Of a stretch of 49,275 bases of DNA, positions 7,635 through 17,457 are shown piece after piece; position 1 is the stretch's first letter; each line of letters opens with the position of its first letter. The notes under the pieces were generated by a model. It saw only the letters and a program-made list of their open reading frames with translations. It did no database searches and was not told the origin of the DNA. This DNA is from an uncultured Fibrobacter sp. (lineage in GTDB: Bacteria > Fibrobacterota > Fibrobacteria > Fibrobacterales > Fibrobacteraceae). The translations under genes and the position numbers were made by a program. Location: assembly GCA_946414075.1 (NCBI GenBank), contig CAMKNA010000015.1, forward strand, positions 1-49,275, given 5' to 3'.

Positions 7635-7652
7635 TATATTTGAGTCACCATG
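7635..7652 (+). promoter_or_regulatory. TATATTTG box next to the ATG, likely leaderless start
   Basis: TATATTTG at 7635-7642 matches the Bacteroidota -7 box TAnnTTTG exactly. Only 9 bases separate the TATATT hexamer from the ATG at 7650, and no Shine-Dalgarno is present. Confidence 0.55.
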
Positions 7653-8219
7653 GGCGCAACCAGGACACCGGCCAAAGTCAAGATTATCGTGGGAATCCTC
7701 GCAAAAGACATTCCCGCTATCGAGGCTATGCGGGCCACCCTCCGCGAAAAGTTCGGCGAAGAGGACCTAAACCTCGCCCCCTTCCCCTTTACCTTCACCA
7801 ACTACTACAAAGAAGAAATCGGCGACGCCCCCGTGCGGGCCTTCTTCAGCTACGAGCCCCTGGTGGAGCGGGAAACCATCGTGGATATCAAGCTCTGGAC
7901 CAACGACCTGGAACTTGAAATCGCCGAGCGTGCGGGAACGCCGGGACTCCGCCCCGTGAACCTGGACCCGGGCTACATGACCTTAGGGCAGTTCTTCTTG
8001 GCCACCACCAAGGACCAGCGGCAACGCGTCTACATTAGTCGCGGGATTTTCGTGGAACCCACCCTGTACTTTCAGGACGGACACTTCCACCATTTCGACT
8101 GGACCTATCGTGACTACCAGAGCGAAAAGTACATCGCCTACCTGGAGCAGGTTCGCGCCCGCCTTGCCTATCAAATGAGCACAGGAAAGCCATATAGATT
8201 AAGACGAGAAAATAACTGA
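7650..8219 (+). CDS. DUF4416 family protein
   Basis: 189 residues, cytoplasmic, no signal or membrane segment. It shows the DUF4416 pattern: an N-terminal KVKIIVGILA strand, PFPFTFTNYY, RPVNLDPGY-TLGQFFLATTKDQRQRVY and a C-terminal FDWTYRDYQS. The family is widespread in bacteria outside Proteobacteria and has no known function. The DPGY and HRxY-like segments suggest an enzyme or a nucleotide-binding fold, but nothing proves it. It is divergent from the glutaminyl cyclotransferase gene and probably leaderless. Confidence 0.8.
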   Translation: MGATRTPAKVKIIVGILAKDIPAIEAMRATLREKFGEEDLNLAPFPFTFTNYYKEEIGDAPVRAFFSYEPLVERETIVDIKLWTNDLELEIAERAGTPGLRPVNLDPGYMTLGQFFLATTKDQRQRVYISRGIFVEPTLYFQDGHFHHFDWTYRDYQSEKYIAYLEQVRARLAYQMSTGKPYRLRRENN

Positions 8220-8220
8220 T

Positions 8221-8280
8221 AATGTGGAATGTGTAGTGTGTAATGAGTAATTACACACCTCACACTCCACACCTCACATT
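8221..8280. repeat. GT/CA-rich imperfect inverted repeat
   Basis: A 60-base inverted repeat fills most of the gap between the DUF4416 and DUF486 genes. Its outer ends are AATGTG and CACATT; the centre is a perfect 9-bp stem GTGTGTAAT (8236-8244) / ATTACACAC (8250-8258) with a 5-base loop. The body is almost pure GT on one arm and CA on the other. A partial further copy (CTCCACATTT) follows near 8284. No T-tract is present. Confidence 0.6.
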
Positions 8281-8309
8281 AAACTCCACATTTCACAACG
8301 TACACTTTT

Positions 8310-8681
8310 ATGAAAGCCGGAATAATTACAATCGTTCTCCTCATCATCAGCAACTTCTTCATGACCCTTGCCTGGTACGGCAACCTGAAGCTGAAGGAGA
8401 TGCACATCAGCACCGACTGGCCGCTGATCCTTGTCATTCTCGCCTCCTGGGGTATCGCACTCATTGAGTACTTCTTCATGATTCCCGCCAACAACATCGG
8501 GAGCCGCATCAACGGCGGGCCCTACAGCCTGATGCAGCTGAAGATTATCCAAGAGGCCATTTCCCTCACGGTGTTCACCACCATGGCCATCACCATGTTC
8601 CGCACCGAGACGCTCCAGTGGAATCACGTTGTGGCCTTCGTGCTGGTCATCGGCGCCGTGTTCTTCGCGTTCTTGAAGTAA
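8310..8681 (+). CDS. DMT-type small membrane protein, DUF486 family
   Basis: 123 residues with four predicted membrane helices (about 5-25, 38-57, 70-90 and 103-122). The motif set SNFFMTLAWYGNLK near residue 15, WGIALIEYFFMIPANRIG-like at 46-60 and YSLMQLKIIQEAI at 72-85 is characteristic of DUF486, a small relative of the drug/metabolite transporter superfamily. The substrate is unknown. No Shine-Dalgarno is seen. A terminator follows. Confidence 0.8.
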   Translation: MKAGIITIVLLIISNFFMTLAWYGNLKLKEMHISTDWPLILVILASWGIALIEYFFMIPANNIGSRINGGPYSLMQLKIIQEAISLTVFTTMAITMFRTETLQWNHVVAFVLVIGAVFFAFLK

Positions 8682-8698
8682 TATTTCTGAAATAACAA

Positions 8699-8730
8699 AA
8701 AAAAACCGGCCTAGCCGAGAGATTTTTTTT
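8699..8730 (+). terminator. terminator after the DUF486 gene
   Basis: CGGC (8707-8710) and GCCG (8714-8717) form a short GC stem that extends through flanking A and T runs; eight T residues follow at 8723-8730. Confidence 0.6.
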
Positions 8731-8748
8731 ATAAGCTATAAATTACCC

Positions 8749-9890
<1,142 letters not shown>

Positions 9891-9915
9891 TTAGGGTATT
9901 GAATTTTTTACGGCA

Positions 9916-9946
9916 CAAATATAGACAAAAATCTGTAAACAGACAA
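9916..9946 (-). promoter_or_regulatory. mdh promoter
   Basis: On the minus strand TTGTCT (9946-9941), a 17-base spacer and TATATT (9923-9918), reading on as TATATTTG, which matches TAnnTTTG. The predicted 5' leader is about 35 bases. Confidence 0.6.
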
Positions 9947-9977
9947 TGGAAAAGTGGCTATATTTAGCTTATAAACC

Positions 9978-10541
9978 ATGCGTACCCTCGTCCTTTCCGA
10001 CATCCACGGTTCCGCCTTCGCCTGCAAGATGGCCCTTTCTTACCTGGAGAAGTTCCGCTGCGAGCGTATCTTCTTGCTGGGTGACCTGTTATACCACGGA
10101 CCCAGGAACCCCCTACCCGGCGGGCACGACCCCCAGGGCGTCGTGGAGCTGCTCGCCCCCCTCAAGGAAAAAATCACCGCCGTCCGCGGCAATTGCGATG
10201 CCGAAGTGGACCAGATGGTGCTGGGGTTCCCCTGCATGGCGGATTTTGCCGAAATCGAAGAAGGTGGTTTTAAGCTGTTCTTGAGCCACGGGCACCTGTA
10301 CGACCCCTACCTGTTCAGCCACTACAAGGCCGACGCCTATTTTTCAGGACATACCCACGTTTTCACCGCTGAAAGGAACCACGACGGGGTCTACTGCCTG
10401 AATCCGGGCTCCACCAGCCTCCCCAAGGGCGGAAACCCACCTACCTTTGGGCTTTACGAGTCCGGCGCCACCCCCCGTTTCTCGGTCCACCACCTGGAAT
10501 CCGGCACGGAACTGGCGGCTGTTGAAATTAAGCGTGATTAG
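9978..10541 (+). CDS. yfcE: YfcE-type metallophosphodiesterase
   Basis: 187 residues, the usual length for YfcE. Metallophosphoesterase motifs are in order: LSDIHG (7-12), GDLLYHGPRN (about 36-45), GNCD (about 74-77), SHGH (about 104-107) and GHTH (about 122-125), followed by NPGSTSLPKGG. These residues bind two metals (Mn2+ in E. coli YfcE). Relatives hydrolyse phosphodiesters; the natural substrate is unknown. A TATATT box lies 13 bases before the ATG and there is no Shine-Dalgarno. The gene is divergent from mdh. Confidence 0.9.
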   Translation: MRTLVLSDIHGSAFACKMALSYLEKFRCERIFLLGDLLYHGPRNPLPGGHDPQGVVELLAPLKEKITAVRGNCDAEVDQMVLGFPCMADFAEIEEGGFKLFLSHGHLYDPYLFSHYKADAYFSGHTHVFTAERNHDGVYCLNPGSTSLPKGGNPPTFGLYESGATPRFSVHHLESGTELAAVEIKRD

Positions 10542-10554
10542 ATAGAATTATTCA

Positions 10555-10756
10555 ATGCAGAATAAAGCCTCAAAAATTTTAAGACTTTTGGCTCAAAGCG
10601 AAGCTGATTTTTTGAAGGGAAAATCAATCCGTCAAAAAGACCTCTTTGATTTCTTGGAGAAGGAACTAAAGCAGCGTCAAAGTCTTGGCCGTTGTTGATT
10701 CCAGACGCGATCTAGACGACGCCCTCTGGACACGCATGATGTTTCCTATTATATAA
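10555..10756 (+). pseudogene. probable frameshifted small gene
   Basis: An ATG frame of 47 codons (10555-10698) with a charged helical product, ending LKQRQSLGRC. At about 10670 the +1 frame opens and continues to TAA at 10754-10756, encoding VKVLAVVDSRRDLDDAL and WTRMMF. The second segment looks like real protein, while the last eight residues of the first do not. A single-base indel near 10670-10681 would join them into a protein of about 66 residues. Length and charge resemble small antitoxin-like proteins, but I do not recognise a family. It could also be a sequencing error or an intact 47-residue gene. Confidence 0.45.
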
Positions 10757-10773
10757 ATGCTAATTTATAAAAC

Positions 10774-12027
10774 ATGCACAAACTGAATGCAATCGTTTTC
10801 TTTCTCGGAACCGTGCTTTGGGGTACGCCAGCTTTGGCGCAAGATGTCAACGTCTGTTCGTTTGACTTGAAACTGATGACTTATTTTGTCCGCGGTGACC
10901 TTTCCGAAGTTCCGGCCACACTAGACTACATCAAGGAAAACGCCCCAAAATTTCGTAACGAGATTTGCAAAGACGAATTAATGCAAAGCAAGCTCACCCG
11001 CATGGCAGGCAGTCTTTATCGGACGGAAAGACCCGGGTATTCATCCATCCCATTCGCCTACACCAGATACAGGAATTTCTCTAACCGAGAAATAAACGGA
11101 AGAATTCTGACAGCCGAAGATAACGCCGTATATAACCTAGTCATGGACTACATGATTTCAAAATACGACATGCTCTATGCGCTTGCCAAAAAGACTAGCC
11201 TGCAAAAGAATTCAAAACTAAAAACGGGTGCGTTCGTGGAATACATGATTATGTATCGGCTAAAACCCGATGATCTTGGCTCCGCCGCCAAAGAACTCGT
11301 CAAGACCCCGACTGGAATCGCCGTTGACGCGGCAACATCCTGGGCAACCTTGTGGATTCAAAAAGAGAACCCCTACGAACATGATTCCTACTACGATTTT
11401 GACTACAGTTGGCTCTTGATTGCCCGAGACAACTTTTTCGAACGTTACCCCAACACACCCTACAGAACCGCGTTACAAGCCCTGATCAATCAGGACATCG
11501 TCACCGAATTATACGAAGCCGACAAGAATAGCGGAATTCTAGGCCTCAGTATCGGAGTTTCCGTAGGAAAATCACTCATGACTTCCGGCCTGGAAACTGT
11601 CGACGAATATTTCACCTTAAGCGTTCCGAACGCAAGAATCCAGGTATTCCGATTCGTTTTCCAACTTCAAGTCGACCTGATGATCGCCAGCGGGATTTCT
11701 GCCGCAGGATTAGACGCTATGGTGGGTCCCACTTTCGAATTTGACGAATACGGCTTCGATATATTGGCGGGACTCGGTTTCGATGAATTCCTTGTGGGCC
11801 AGGATACCATCATGAATCTTGCGTTCATGGGCGGGATCCAGGCAATGAGGCGATTTCCATTAGGCAGCATGGCAAACATCACCCCGAAGTTGCAGTGGAT
11901 TTTAAAGACGGTCAATTTTGACGACCCGGTCAAGAACCGCAAACGCCGAGCATTCATCAACCAACTCAGCATCGGCATAACGTTTGAAGCCAGGCAGCCA
12001 CTTTCACGGCTGAACGCGTTTAAATAA
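10774..12027 (+). CDS. secreted protein of unknown function
   Basis: 417 residues with a clear signal peptide (hydrophobic residues 6-18, cleavage near ALA-QD at 22-23). The mature protein is mixed helical with many aromatic residues. Its last third (about 270-417) alternates in a way that suits beta strands, including DAMVGPTFEFDEYGFDILAG and GSMANITPKL, so a C-terminal outer-membrane or beta-rich domain is possible. I recognise no family. Codon use is somewhat more AT-rich than in neighbours such as mdh. No terminator is visible directly after it. Confidence 0.7.
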   Translation: MHKLNAIVFFLGTVLWGTPALAQDVNVCSFDLKLMTYFVRGDLSEVPATLDYIKENAPKFRNEICKDELMQSKLTRMAGSLYRTERPGYSSIPFAYTRYRNFSNREINGRILTAEDNAVYNLVMDYMISKYDMLYALAKKTSLQKNSKLKTGAFVEYMIMYRLKPDDLGSAAKELVKTPTGIAVDAATSWATLWIQKENPYEHDSYYDFDYSWLLIARDNFFERYPNTPYRTALQALINQDIVTELYEADKNSGILGLSIGVSVGKSLMTSGLETVDEYFTLSVPNARIQVFRFVFQLQVDLMIASGISAAGLDAMVGPTFEFDEYGFDILAGLGFDEFLVGQDTIMNLAFMGGIQAMRRFPLGSMANITPKLQWILKTVNFDDPVKNRKRRAFINQLSIGITFEARQPLSRLNAFK

Positions 12028-12041
12028 GTTTATCACAGTTC

Positions 12042-12076
12042 ACTCACGGCGGGAGGCTGCTCCGCTACGCGAAGCA
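12042..12076 (-). pseudogene. degenerate internally deleted copy of tRNA-Arg(TCT)
   Basis: Bases 12042-12055 repeat exactly the 14 bases at the 3' end of the tRNA-Arg gene (12211-12224). Then come colinear matches to 12255-12261 and 12273-12281. The T-loop, anticodon arm and most of the D-arm are missing. Short hairpins follow at 12099-12120 (GCCG/CGGC and CAAGC/GCTTG, two-base loop). The rest of 12028-12176 holds no gene I can support. Confidence 0.5.
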
Positions 12077-12176
12077 GCTCCGGCTTCGGCTCGGATATGC
12101 CGACAAGCGAGCTTGCCGGCGCATCACTCGCCTTCTGCCGTAGTCGAACATGGTTTCTCCTGTTGTGCGCCATAAG

Positions 12177-12211
12177 TACGAAAAAAGCCCCCTTCTGGGG
12201 GCTTTTTCGTA
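12177..12211. terminator. bidirectional terminator next to tRNA-Arg
   Basis: A long stem TACGAAAAAAGCCCCC / GGGGGCTTTTTCGTA with loop TTCT. T runs occur on both strands. It directly follows the tRNA on the minus strand. Confidence 0.85.
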
Positions 12212-12283
12212 CTCACGGCGGGAGTCGAACCCACGACCCGCTGCTTAGAAGGCAGCTGCTCTATCCAACTGAGCTACGCGAGC
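12210..12283 (-). tRNA. tRNA-Arg (anticodon TCT)
   Basis: 74 bases on the minus strand. The acceptor stem GCTCGCG pairs with CGTGAGT (with G-T wobbles), D-arm GCTC/GAGC, anticodon stem GCTGC/GCAGC around loop CTTCTAA, T-arm GTGGG-TTCGACT-CCCGC, discriminator A. No CCA is encoded. It decodes AGA/AGG. Confidence 0.93.
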
Positions 12284-12427
12284 AAGTCGCGCCCCAATAT
12301 AGAAAAAATTTCCTTCATCAACACCCCCTTCCCGTTGCCACATCCCCCACCTTTTTATATATTTATGCGTATATTAAAATATTTGCATAACCAAGTCCCG
12401 CCACCCGAAGTGCGGCACGGAGCATAT

Positions 12428-13315
12428 ATGAAGATTATCGACATCCTGAAGCAAGACAAGATGAGCCTTTCCTTCGAGGTGTTCCCGCCCAAGAAGGAGA
12501 CCAGCTTCGAGAGCGTCAAGGCCGCCACCGAATCCATCGCGGCCCTCGGCCCTGCCTTCATGAGCGTCACCTACGGCGCCGGTGGCGGCGTGAGCCAGTT
12601 CACCCTGGAAATCGCCAAGAACCTGAAGGCAAAGTTCGACATTCCCATGCTGGCCCACCTCACCTGCGTGTCCAGCAGTAAGGAGACAGTCCACCAGCGC
12701 ATCGCCGACATGAAGGCCGCGGGCATCAAGAATGTCATGGCCCTCCGAGGCGATCTCACCCCGGAGCTTATCGCAAGCGGTCGCGAACACGCCGACTACC
12801 ACTACGCCGTAGAGCTCATCCAGGAACTCAAGGCTTCCGACGCGGACTTCTGCATCGGGGCGGCCTGCTACCCCGAGAAGCACCCCGAAAGCCCGAACCA
12901 GAAGGAGGACATCAAGCACCTGAAGGAGAAGGTGGACGCCGGCGCCGACTTCCTCACCACCCAGATGGTCTTCGACAACAACCTTTTCTTCAACTTCATG
13001 TACAAGCTGCGAGAAGCGGGCGTCACCTGCCCGGTACTCCCCGGCATCATGCCCATCACCAACGCAAACCAGGTGGAGCGGGCCATCAAGCTCTCGGGTT
13101 CCTTCATGCCCCAGCGGTTCAAGTCCCTGGTGGACAAGTTCGGATCCGACCCCGAAGCCATGAAGCAGGCGGGCATCATCTACGCCAGCGACCAGATTAT
13201 CGACCTGTACGCCAACGGCATCACCAATGTTCATGTATACTCCATGAACAAGCCCGATGTGGCCGAGGGGATTCTTAGGAACGTCTCCGCCATCCTGGGC
13301 AAGAACTTTGCCTAG
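12428..13315 (+). CDS. metF: 5,10-methylenetetrahydrofolate reductase
   Basis: 295 residues. It reduces methylenetetrahydrofolate to methyltetrahydrofolate for methionine synthesis, with FAD in a TIM barrel. Motifs: SFEVFPPK with the catalytic Glu near residue 16, SVTYGAGGG, HLTC, NVMALRGD and the GAACYPEKHPES segment near 140-152. TTQMVFDNNLFFNF and LPGIMPI complete the barrel. The start at 12428 has GGAG 5 bases upstream; the frame is open further upstream but without a ribosome site. The leader has an AT-rich stretch and a small CCGC/GCGG hairpin (12398-12415) that I cannot assign to a known riboswitch. Confidence 0.93.
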   Translation: MKIIDILKQDKMSLSFEVFPPKKETSFESVKAATESIAALGPAFMSVTYGAGGGVSQFTLEIAKNLKAKFDIPMLAHLTCVSSSKETVHQRIADMKAAGIKNVMALRGDLTPELIASGREHADYHYAVELIQELKASDADFCIGAACYPEKHPESPNQKEDIKHLKEKVDAGADFLTTQMVFDNNLFFNFMYKLREAGVTCPVLPGIMPITNANQVERAIKLSGSFMPQRFKSLVDKFGSDPEAMKQAGIIYASDQIIDLYANGITNVHVYSMNKPDVAEGILRNVSAILGKNFA

Positions 13316-13339
13316 AAACTTGAAAAATAAGACAAAACC

Positions 13340-13378
13340 GTGACACTTCCCCTGGTATATTATATATATTGGGGGTAA
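13340..13378 (+). promoter_or_regulatory. candidate promoter and AT-rich palindrome
   Basis: GTGACA (13340-13345), 17 bases, TATATA (13363-13368). The same stretch can fold as CCCC (13349-13352) with GGGG (13371-13374) around a TATA palindrome, so it might instead mark the end of metF transcripts; no T-tract is seen. Confidence 0.4.
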
Positions 13379-13419
13379 GGTGCCCTGCGCCCGAAGTTTT
13401 ACACATCCAAAGGAAAAAC

Positions 13420-13944
13420 ATGCTCTCTTACCAAGAAGCCTACAAAATCGCCGCTGAAGTCCACAAAGACCAAAAGGACAAGGCCGGCGGACCCTACATC
13501 GACTTTCTGCAAAACGTGGCGGACTATCTCAAGAACAAGGGCGAATCCGAAGAGGTACAGACCCTCGCTATTTTGCAGGATCTCATGACGGCTTCTACCA
13601 AGAAGACCCCCGAAGACATTATCGCCATGGGCGTCCCCGCCGACATGGTGAATCTCATCCAGAAGATGACCTACCACAAGAACCAGGGCTGGATCGACGA
13701 GTACAGCTGCAATCTCATGGCCCAGGGCATGCCCGCCGAACAGGCCACCTACGAGGCCCGCGAAAAGGAATTCGTGAAATTTGTGGAGACTCTCAAGGAT
13801 AACCCCGTCGCCGCCAAGGCAAAGGCCGCCATCCTGACCATGCTCATGGACGACAAGTACATCCAGCGCCAGGAACGCCGCGAACTCAAGACCAAGTTCC
13901 GCCTCAAGAAGTACAAGTCGGCAATCGAAGCCCTGGGAGCCTAA
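13420..13944 (+). CDS. degenerate RelA/SpoT-type HD domain protein
   Basis: 174 residues, cytoplasmic, helical. The start at 13420 has AAAGGA 6 bases before; an earlier in-frame start lacks one. The N-terminal AEVHKDQKDKAGGPYI (12-27) strongly resembles the first helix of (p)ppGpp hydrolase HD domains (AHxGQxxKxGxPYIxHP), and GVPADMVNLIQKMTY matches the later FGxxVxxLVxxLT helix. Yet the second His (HP) is Asp-Phe at 28-29 and the HD pair is Gln-Asp at 53-54, so metal binding is probably lost. It may be a non-catalytic scaffold or nucleotide sensor. It is followed after 10 bases by the FliB-like gene, so the two are likely cotranscribed. Confidence 0.6.
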   Translation: MLSYQEAYKIAAEVHKDQKDKAGGPYIDFLQNVADYLKNKGESEEVQTLAILQDLMTASTKKTPEDIIAMGVPADMVNLIQKMTYHKNQGWIDEYSCNLMAQGMPAEQATYEAREKEFVKFVETLKDNPVAAKAKAAILTMLMDDKYIQRQERRELKTKFRLKKYKSAIEALGA

Positions 13945-13954
13945 CAGCGGATTC

Positions 13955-14896
13955 ATGATTCTCCGCAAGCCCGACTTTTACAGCCAGTTCAAGTGCATTG
14001 CCTCCAAGTGTTCCGACACTTGCTGCGTTGGTTGGGAAATAGACATAGACGAAACATCGCAAAGGACCTACCGCAAAGTGGAAGGTCCTTTTGGCGATAG
14101 GCTCCGCGAAAGTATCGAAGACGGGCACTTCAAACTGCTCCCCCACGACCGCTGTCCGTTCCTGGACAAGGACAATCTCTGCGAAGTCTACCGAAACCTT
14201 GGAGAAGGAGCCCTCTGCCAGATTTGCCGGGAGCACCCGCGGTTCGTAGAAGTCTACGGCGACATCATGGAGAAGGGGCTTGGGCTCTGCTGCGAAGAAG
14301 CGGTGCGCCTGCTTCTCGCAACCGAAGGCCCCCTTACCTTTACAAGCGAAGATTGTGACGAACCCGAAGACGAACTGGACGAGGACGACCGGGAAATCCG
14401 GAACCAGGTCCTCTACGAGCGGGAACAGATTTTCTGCGTTCTCGCCGATGGCGCAGTTCCATTCATAGAAAGACTCTACACCGCTTTCGGATACAGCGAC
14501 GAGAACCCCTTCGCCCCTCTCAGTAGCGCCCGCGACCTGTACGAACTTCTCGCCAAGACCATCAGTTTCGGCCCTGCCTGGGACAACGCCCTTACCCGTA
14601 TCAAGGCCCGCATTGATGCTGCGTCTGCCGACAGCATTCCTATCGAAGACCAAGGCTATTTTACCGAAACCGAAAGTAGTCGTCTGCTCGCCTACCTGGC
14701 ATACAGGCACTTCGCCAAGTGCCTGTTCGAAGGCCACGCGGACGGCAAACGAAATTTTGCCGTATTCTTCTGGAACATCGTGCGTCTCTTTACCCGTGAA
14801 CTGGGCGGAAAAGTCAACGCCATCAAGATACTCTCCCGTCAGCTGGAATACTGCGAAGAGAACATGGAAATGATTGAATCTGCTCTGGACGCGTAG
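13955..14896 (+). CDS. FliB-like flagellin lysine-N-methylase family protein
   Basis: 313 residues. It opens with FKCIASKCSDTCCVGW (Cys14, 19, 23, 24), then CPFLDKDNLCEVY, ALCQICREHPR and LGLCCEEA, a dense Cys set that fits an Fe-S cluster binder of the YkgJ/FliB (CxxCxxCC) superfamily. FliB in Salmonella methylates flagellin lysines. Fibrobacter are non-flagellate and no flagellar gene is nearby, so the target here must be another protein, if it is a methylase. There is an acidic insertion (EDCDEPEDELDEDDRE, about 131-146). It lies 10 bases after the HD-like gene. Confidence 0.75.
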   Translation: MILRKPDFYSQFKCIASKCSDTCCVGWEIDIDETSQRTYRKVEGPFGDRLRESIEDGHFKLLPHDRCPFLDKDNLCEVYRNLGEGALCQICREHPRFVEVYGDIMEKGLGLCCEEAVRLLLATEGPLTFTSEDCDEPEDELDEDDREIRNQVLYEREQIFCVLADGAVPFIERLYTAFGYSDENPFAPLSSARDLYELLAKTISFGPAWDNALTRIKARIDAASADSIPIEDQGYFTETESSRLLAYLAYRHFAKCLFEGHADGKRNFAVFFWNIVRLFTRELGGKVNAIKILSRQLEYCEENMEMIESALDA

Positions 14897-15033
14897 ATTT
14901 CGGGCATTTTTGTTCCAAATCCTATGTGATCTATCGATTTTTTCCAACCAGTTTCCTTACAAAAATCGGTCAAGAAAACCGCTTTGATCAATTTTTATAT
15001 ATCTTTCCAATGGGTATGAGAAAGGAGTGTTTT

Positions 15034-16356
15034 ATGAAAATCACAACAAGGATTATTGCGGTTTCGGCCTTTGCCCTTAATTTTGCCGTAGCTGCACCCA
15101 TCGACGATATCGGCGCATTGTCTGTCCAGGGGACTCAGGTGGTTGGCGCCAATGGACAACCCGCACAGCTTAGGGGAATGAGCTATTACTGGAGCCATTC
15201 TCACACGGCATTCCCCTTCTATAACGCAAATGTCGTAAACTGGTTAGCAGAAGACTGGCACGTAAACCTCGTCCGTGCGGCAATGGCCTTTGAAACCAAC
15301 GCATGGGATCAGAAACTTGATAAGAATGGATACATTTCCGATCCATCCGGCACAATACAACAGGCCGAGGCTGTTATTGATGCCGCAATCGCTAAGGGAA
15401 TTTACGTCATTATTGATTTGCACACGCATTGGGCAAATGATAGTGCCAATGGCCGTTGGAACAAGGCTGCAGAATTTTTTGAATATATGGCCACAAAATA
15501 TGGGAAATACCCTAATGTCATTTATGAGGTCTACAATGAGCCTGGAACAGAAACATGGACCGGACCAGTAGACTGGAATCCAATCAAACCCTACCTAGAA
15601 TTTATTATTCCCAAAATAAGAGCTATTGACCCAGACAATCTTATTATTGCGGGAACCCCCGCCTATTCAGGAAACCTCAGCGCCGTCGCATCAGATCCTT
15701 TAACAGGAACAAATGCCGTAAACGTCGCCTACGCATTCCATTTTTACGCATCCACTGATGATCATTTAAACAGACTCTTGCCCATTGCAAAATCAGCGTT
15801 AAACACGATACCAATCTTCATTTCTGAATGTGGCCTCACCAATGCCGATGGAAACGGTTCCCTAAACTACAACAGTATAAATCAATTCTGGCAATGGATT
15901 GACGAAGCTAAACTCAGTTGGGCCGCATGGAGCCTTTCAAACACCGCAGAAACATCCGCCGCTCTGCAAACGAGCGCCAGCACCAGCGGAAACTGGTCCG
16001 AAAGCGACCTTACTCCGTCGGGCACCTGGCTTAGGAACAAACTCCGGGAACAGAACCCGGAATGGAGTCCCATTACTGGAGGTGGAAGTGGTGGCGGAGA
16101 CAATCCGTCCGAAATTATCTCCCGTAATGCAGCAAGCACTTCCAGTTTCCACTTTGCAAACAACACCATCAGCGTGAGCCTGAACGGCCAGTCCAAAGTG
16201 GAACTGCTGGACCTGCAGGGCCGCATGGTCCGCACCCTCTGGAACGGAATCGCTAACGGAAGTGTTTCCATGTCCGTAGACGCCAAGCCAGGTCTCTACC
16301 TGGTGCGCATCCAGGGAAAGAACCTTCACGAAACCCACAAGGTGGCGGTGAAATAA
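15034..16356 (+). CDS. secreted GH5 endoglucanase with T9SS-like C-terminal domain
   Basis: 440 residues. A signal peptide (1-20, AVA-AP) leads to a GH5 TIM barrel (about 28-345) with acid/base Glu169 in YNEP and nucleophile Glu265 in ISECG; HFY at 236-238 and the TWWAAWSLS-like WAAWSLS at 296-302 are also family features. A Gly/Ser linker (349-356) joins a C-terminal domain (about 370-440) ending in GRMVRTLW, GLYLVRI and HKVAVK, the pattern of T9SS type A sorting domains. It should cleave beta-1,4-glucan outside the cell. The start at 15034 has AAAGGAG 6 bases upstream. Its TAA abuts the convergent decarboxylase stop with no gap. Confidence 0.9.
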   Translation: MKITTRIIAVSAFALNFAVAAPIDDIGALSVQGTQVVGANGQPAQLRGMSYYWSHSHTAFPFYNANVVNWLAEDWHVNLVRAAMAFETNAWDQKLDKNGYISDPSGTIQQAEAVIDAAIAKGIYVIIDLHTHWANDSANGRWNKAAEFFEYMATKYGKYPNVIYEVYNEPGTETWTGPVDWNPIKPYLEFIIPKIRAIDPDNLIIAGTPAYSGNLSAVASDPLTGTNAVNVAYAFHFYASTDDHLNRLLPIAKSALNTIPIFISECGLTNADGNGSLNYNSINQFWQWIDEAKLSWAAWSLSNTAETSAALQTSASTSGNWSESDLTPSGTWLRNKLREQNPEWSPITGGGSGGGDNPSEIISRNAASTSSFHFANNTISVSLNGQSKVELLDLQGRMVRTLWNGIANGSVSMSVDAKPGLYLVRIQGKNLHETHKVAVK

Positions 16357-17283
<927 letters not shown>

Positions 17284-17393
17284 AAAAACTCCATTTATTT
17301 GCCTTAATATAGCAAGGAAAAGCATTTTTTTTCGCCTTTTTACGCATTTTATCACAAAATGACGCATTTCTTAACTATTTTTTATCAGTCATC

Positions 17394-17422
17394 TTGCATA
17401 ACAAGCCTTTTCTTGTTATCTT
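17394..17422 (+). promoter_or_regulatory. promoter of the outer-membrane barrel gene
   Basis: TTGCAT (17394-17399), 17-base spacer, TATCTT (17417-17422). The ribosome site CAAGGAG lies 8 bases before the ATG at 17458. Confidence 0.5.
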
Positions 17423-17457
17423 ATTGAGAGACAACAACTTATACAAGGAGAACACAC

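Noticed and set aside
12097..12390. A 97-codon plus-strand frame
   Set aside because: It runs through a terminator and antisense to tRNA-Arg, so it is not a gene.
12390..12427. Possible SAM- or SAH-type riboswitch before metF
   Set aside because: Only one short CCGC/GCGG hairpin is visible; none of the conserved cores known for those riboswitches is present.
13379..13400. CCCGAAGT shared by the leaders of metF and the HD-like gene
   Set aside because: Eight shared bases without matching structure around them are not enough for a regulatory claim.
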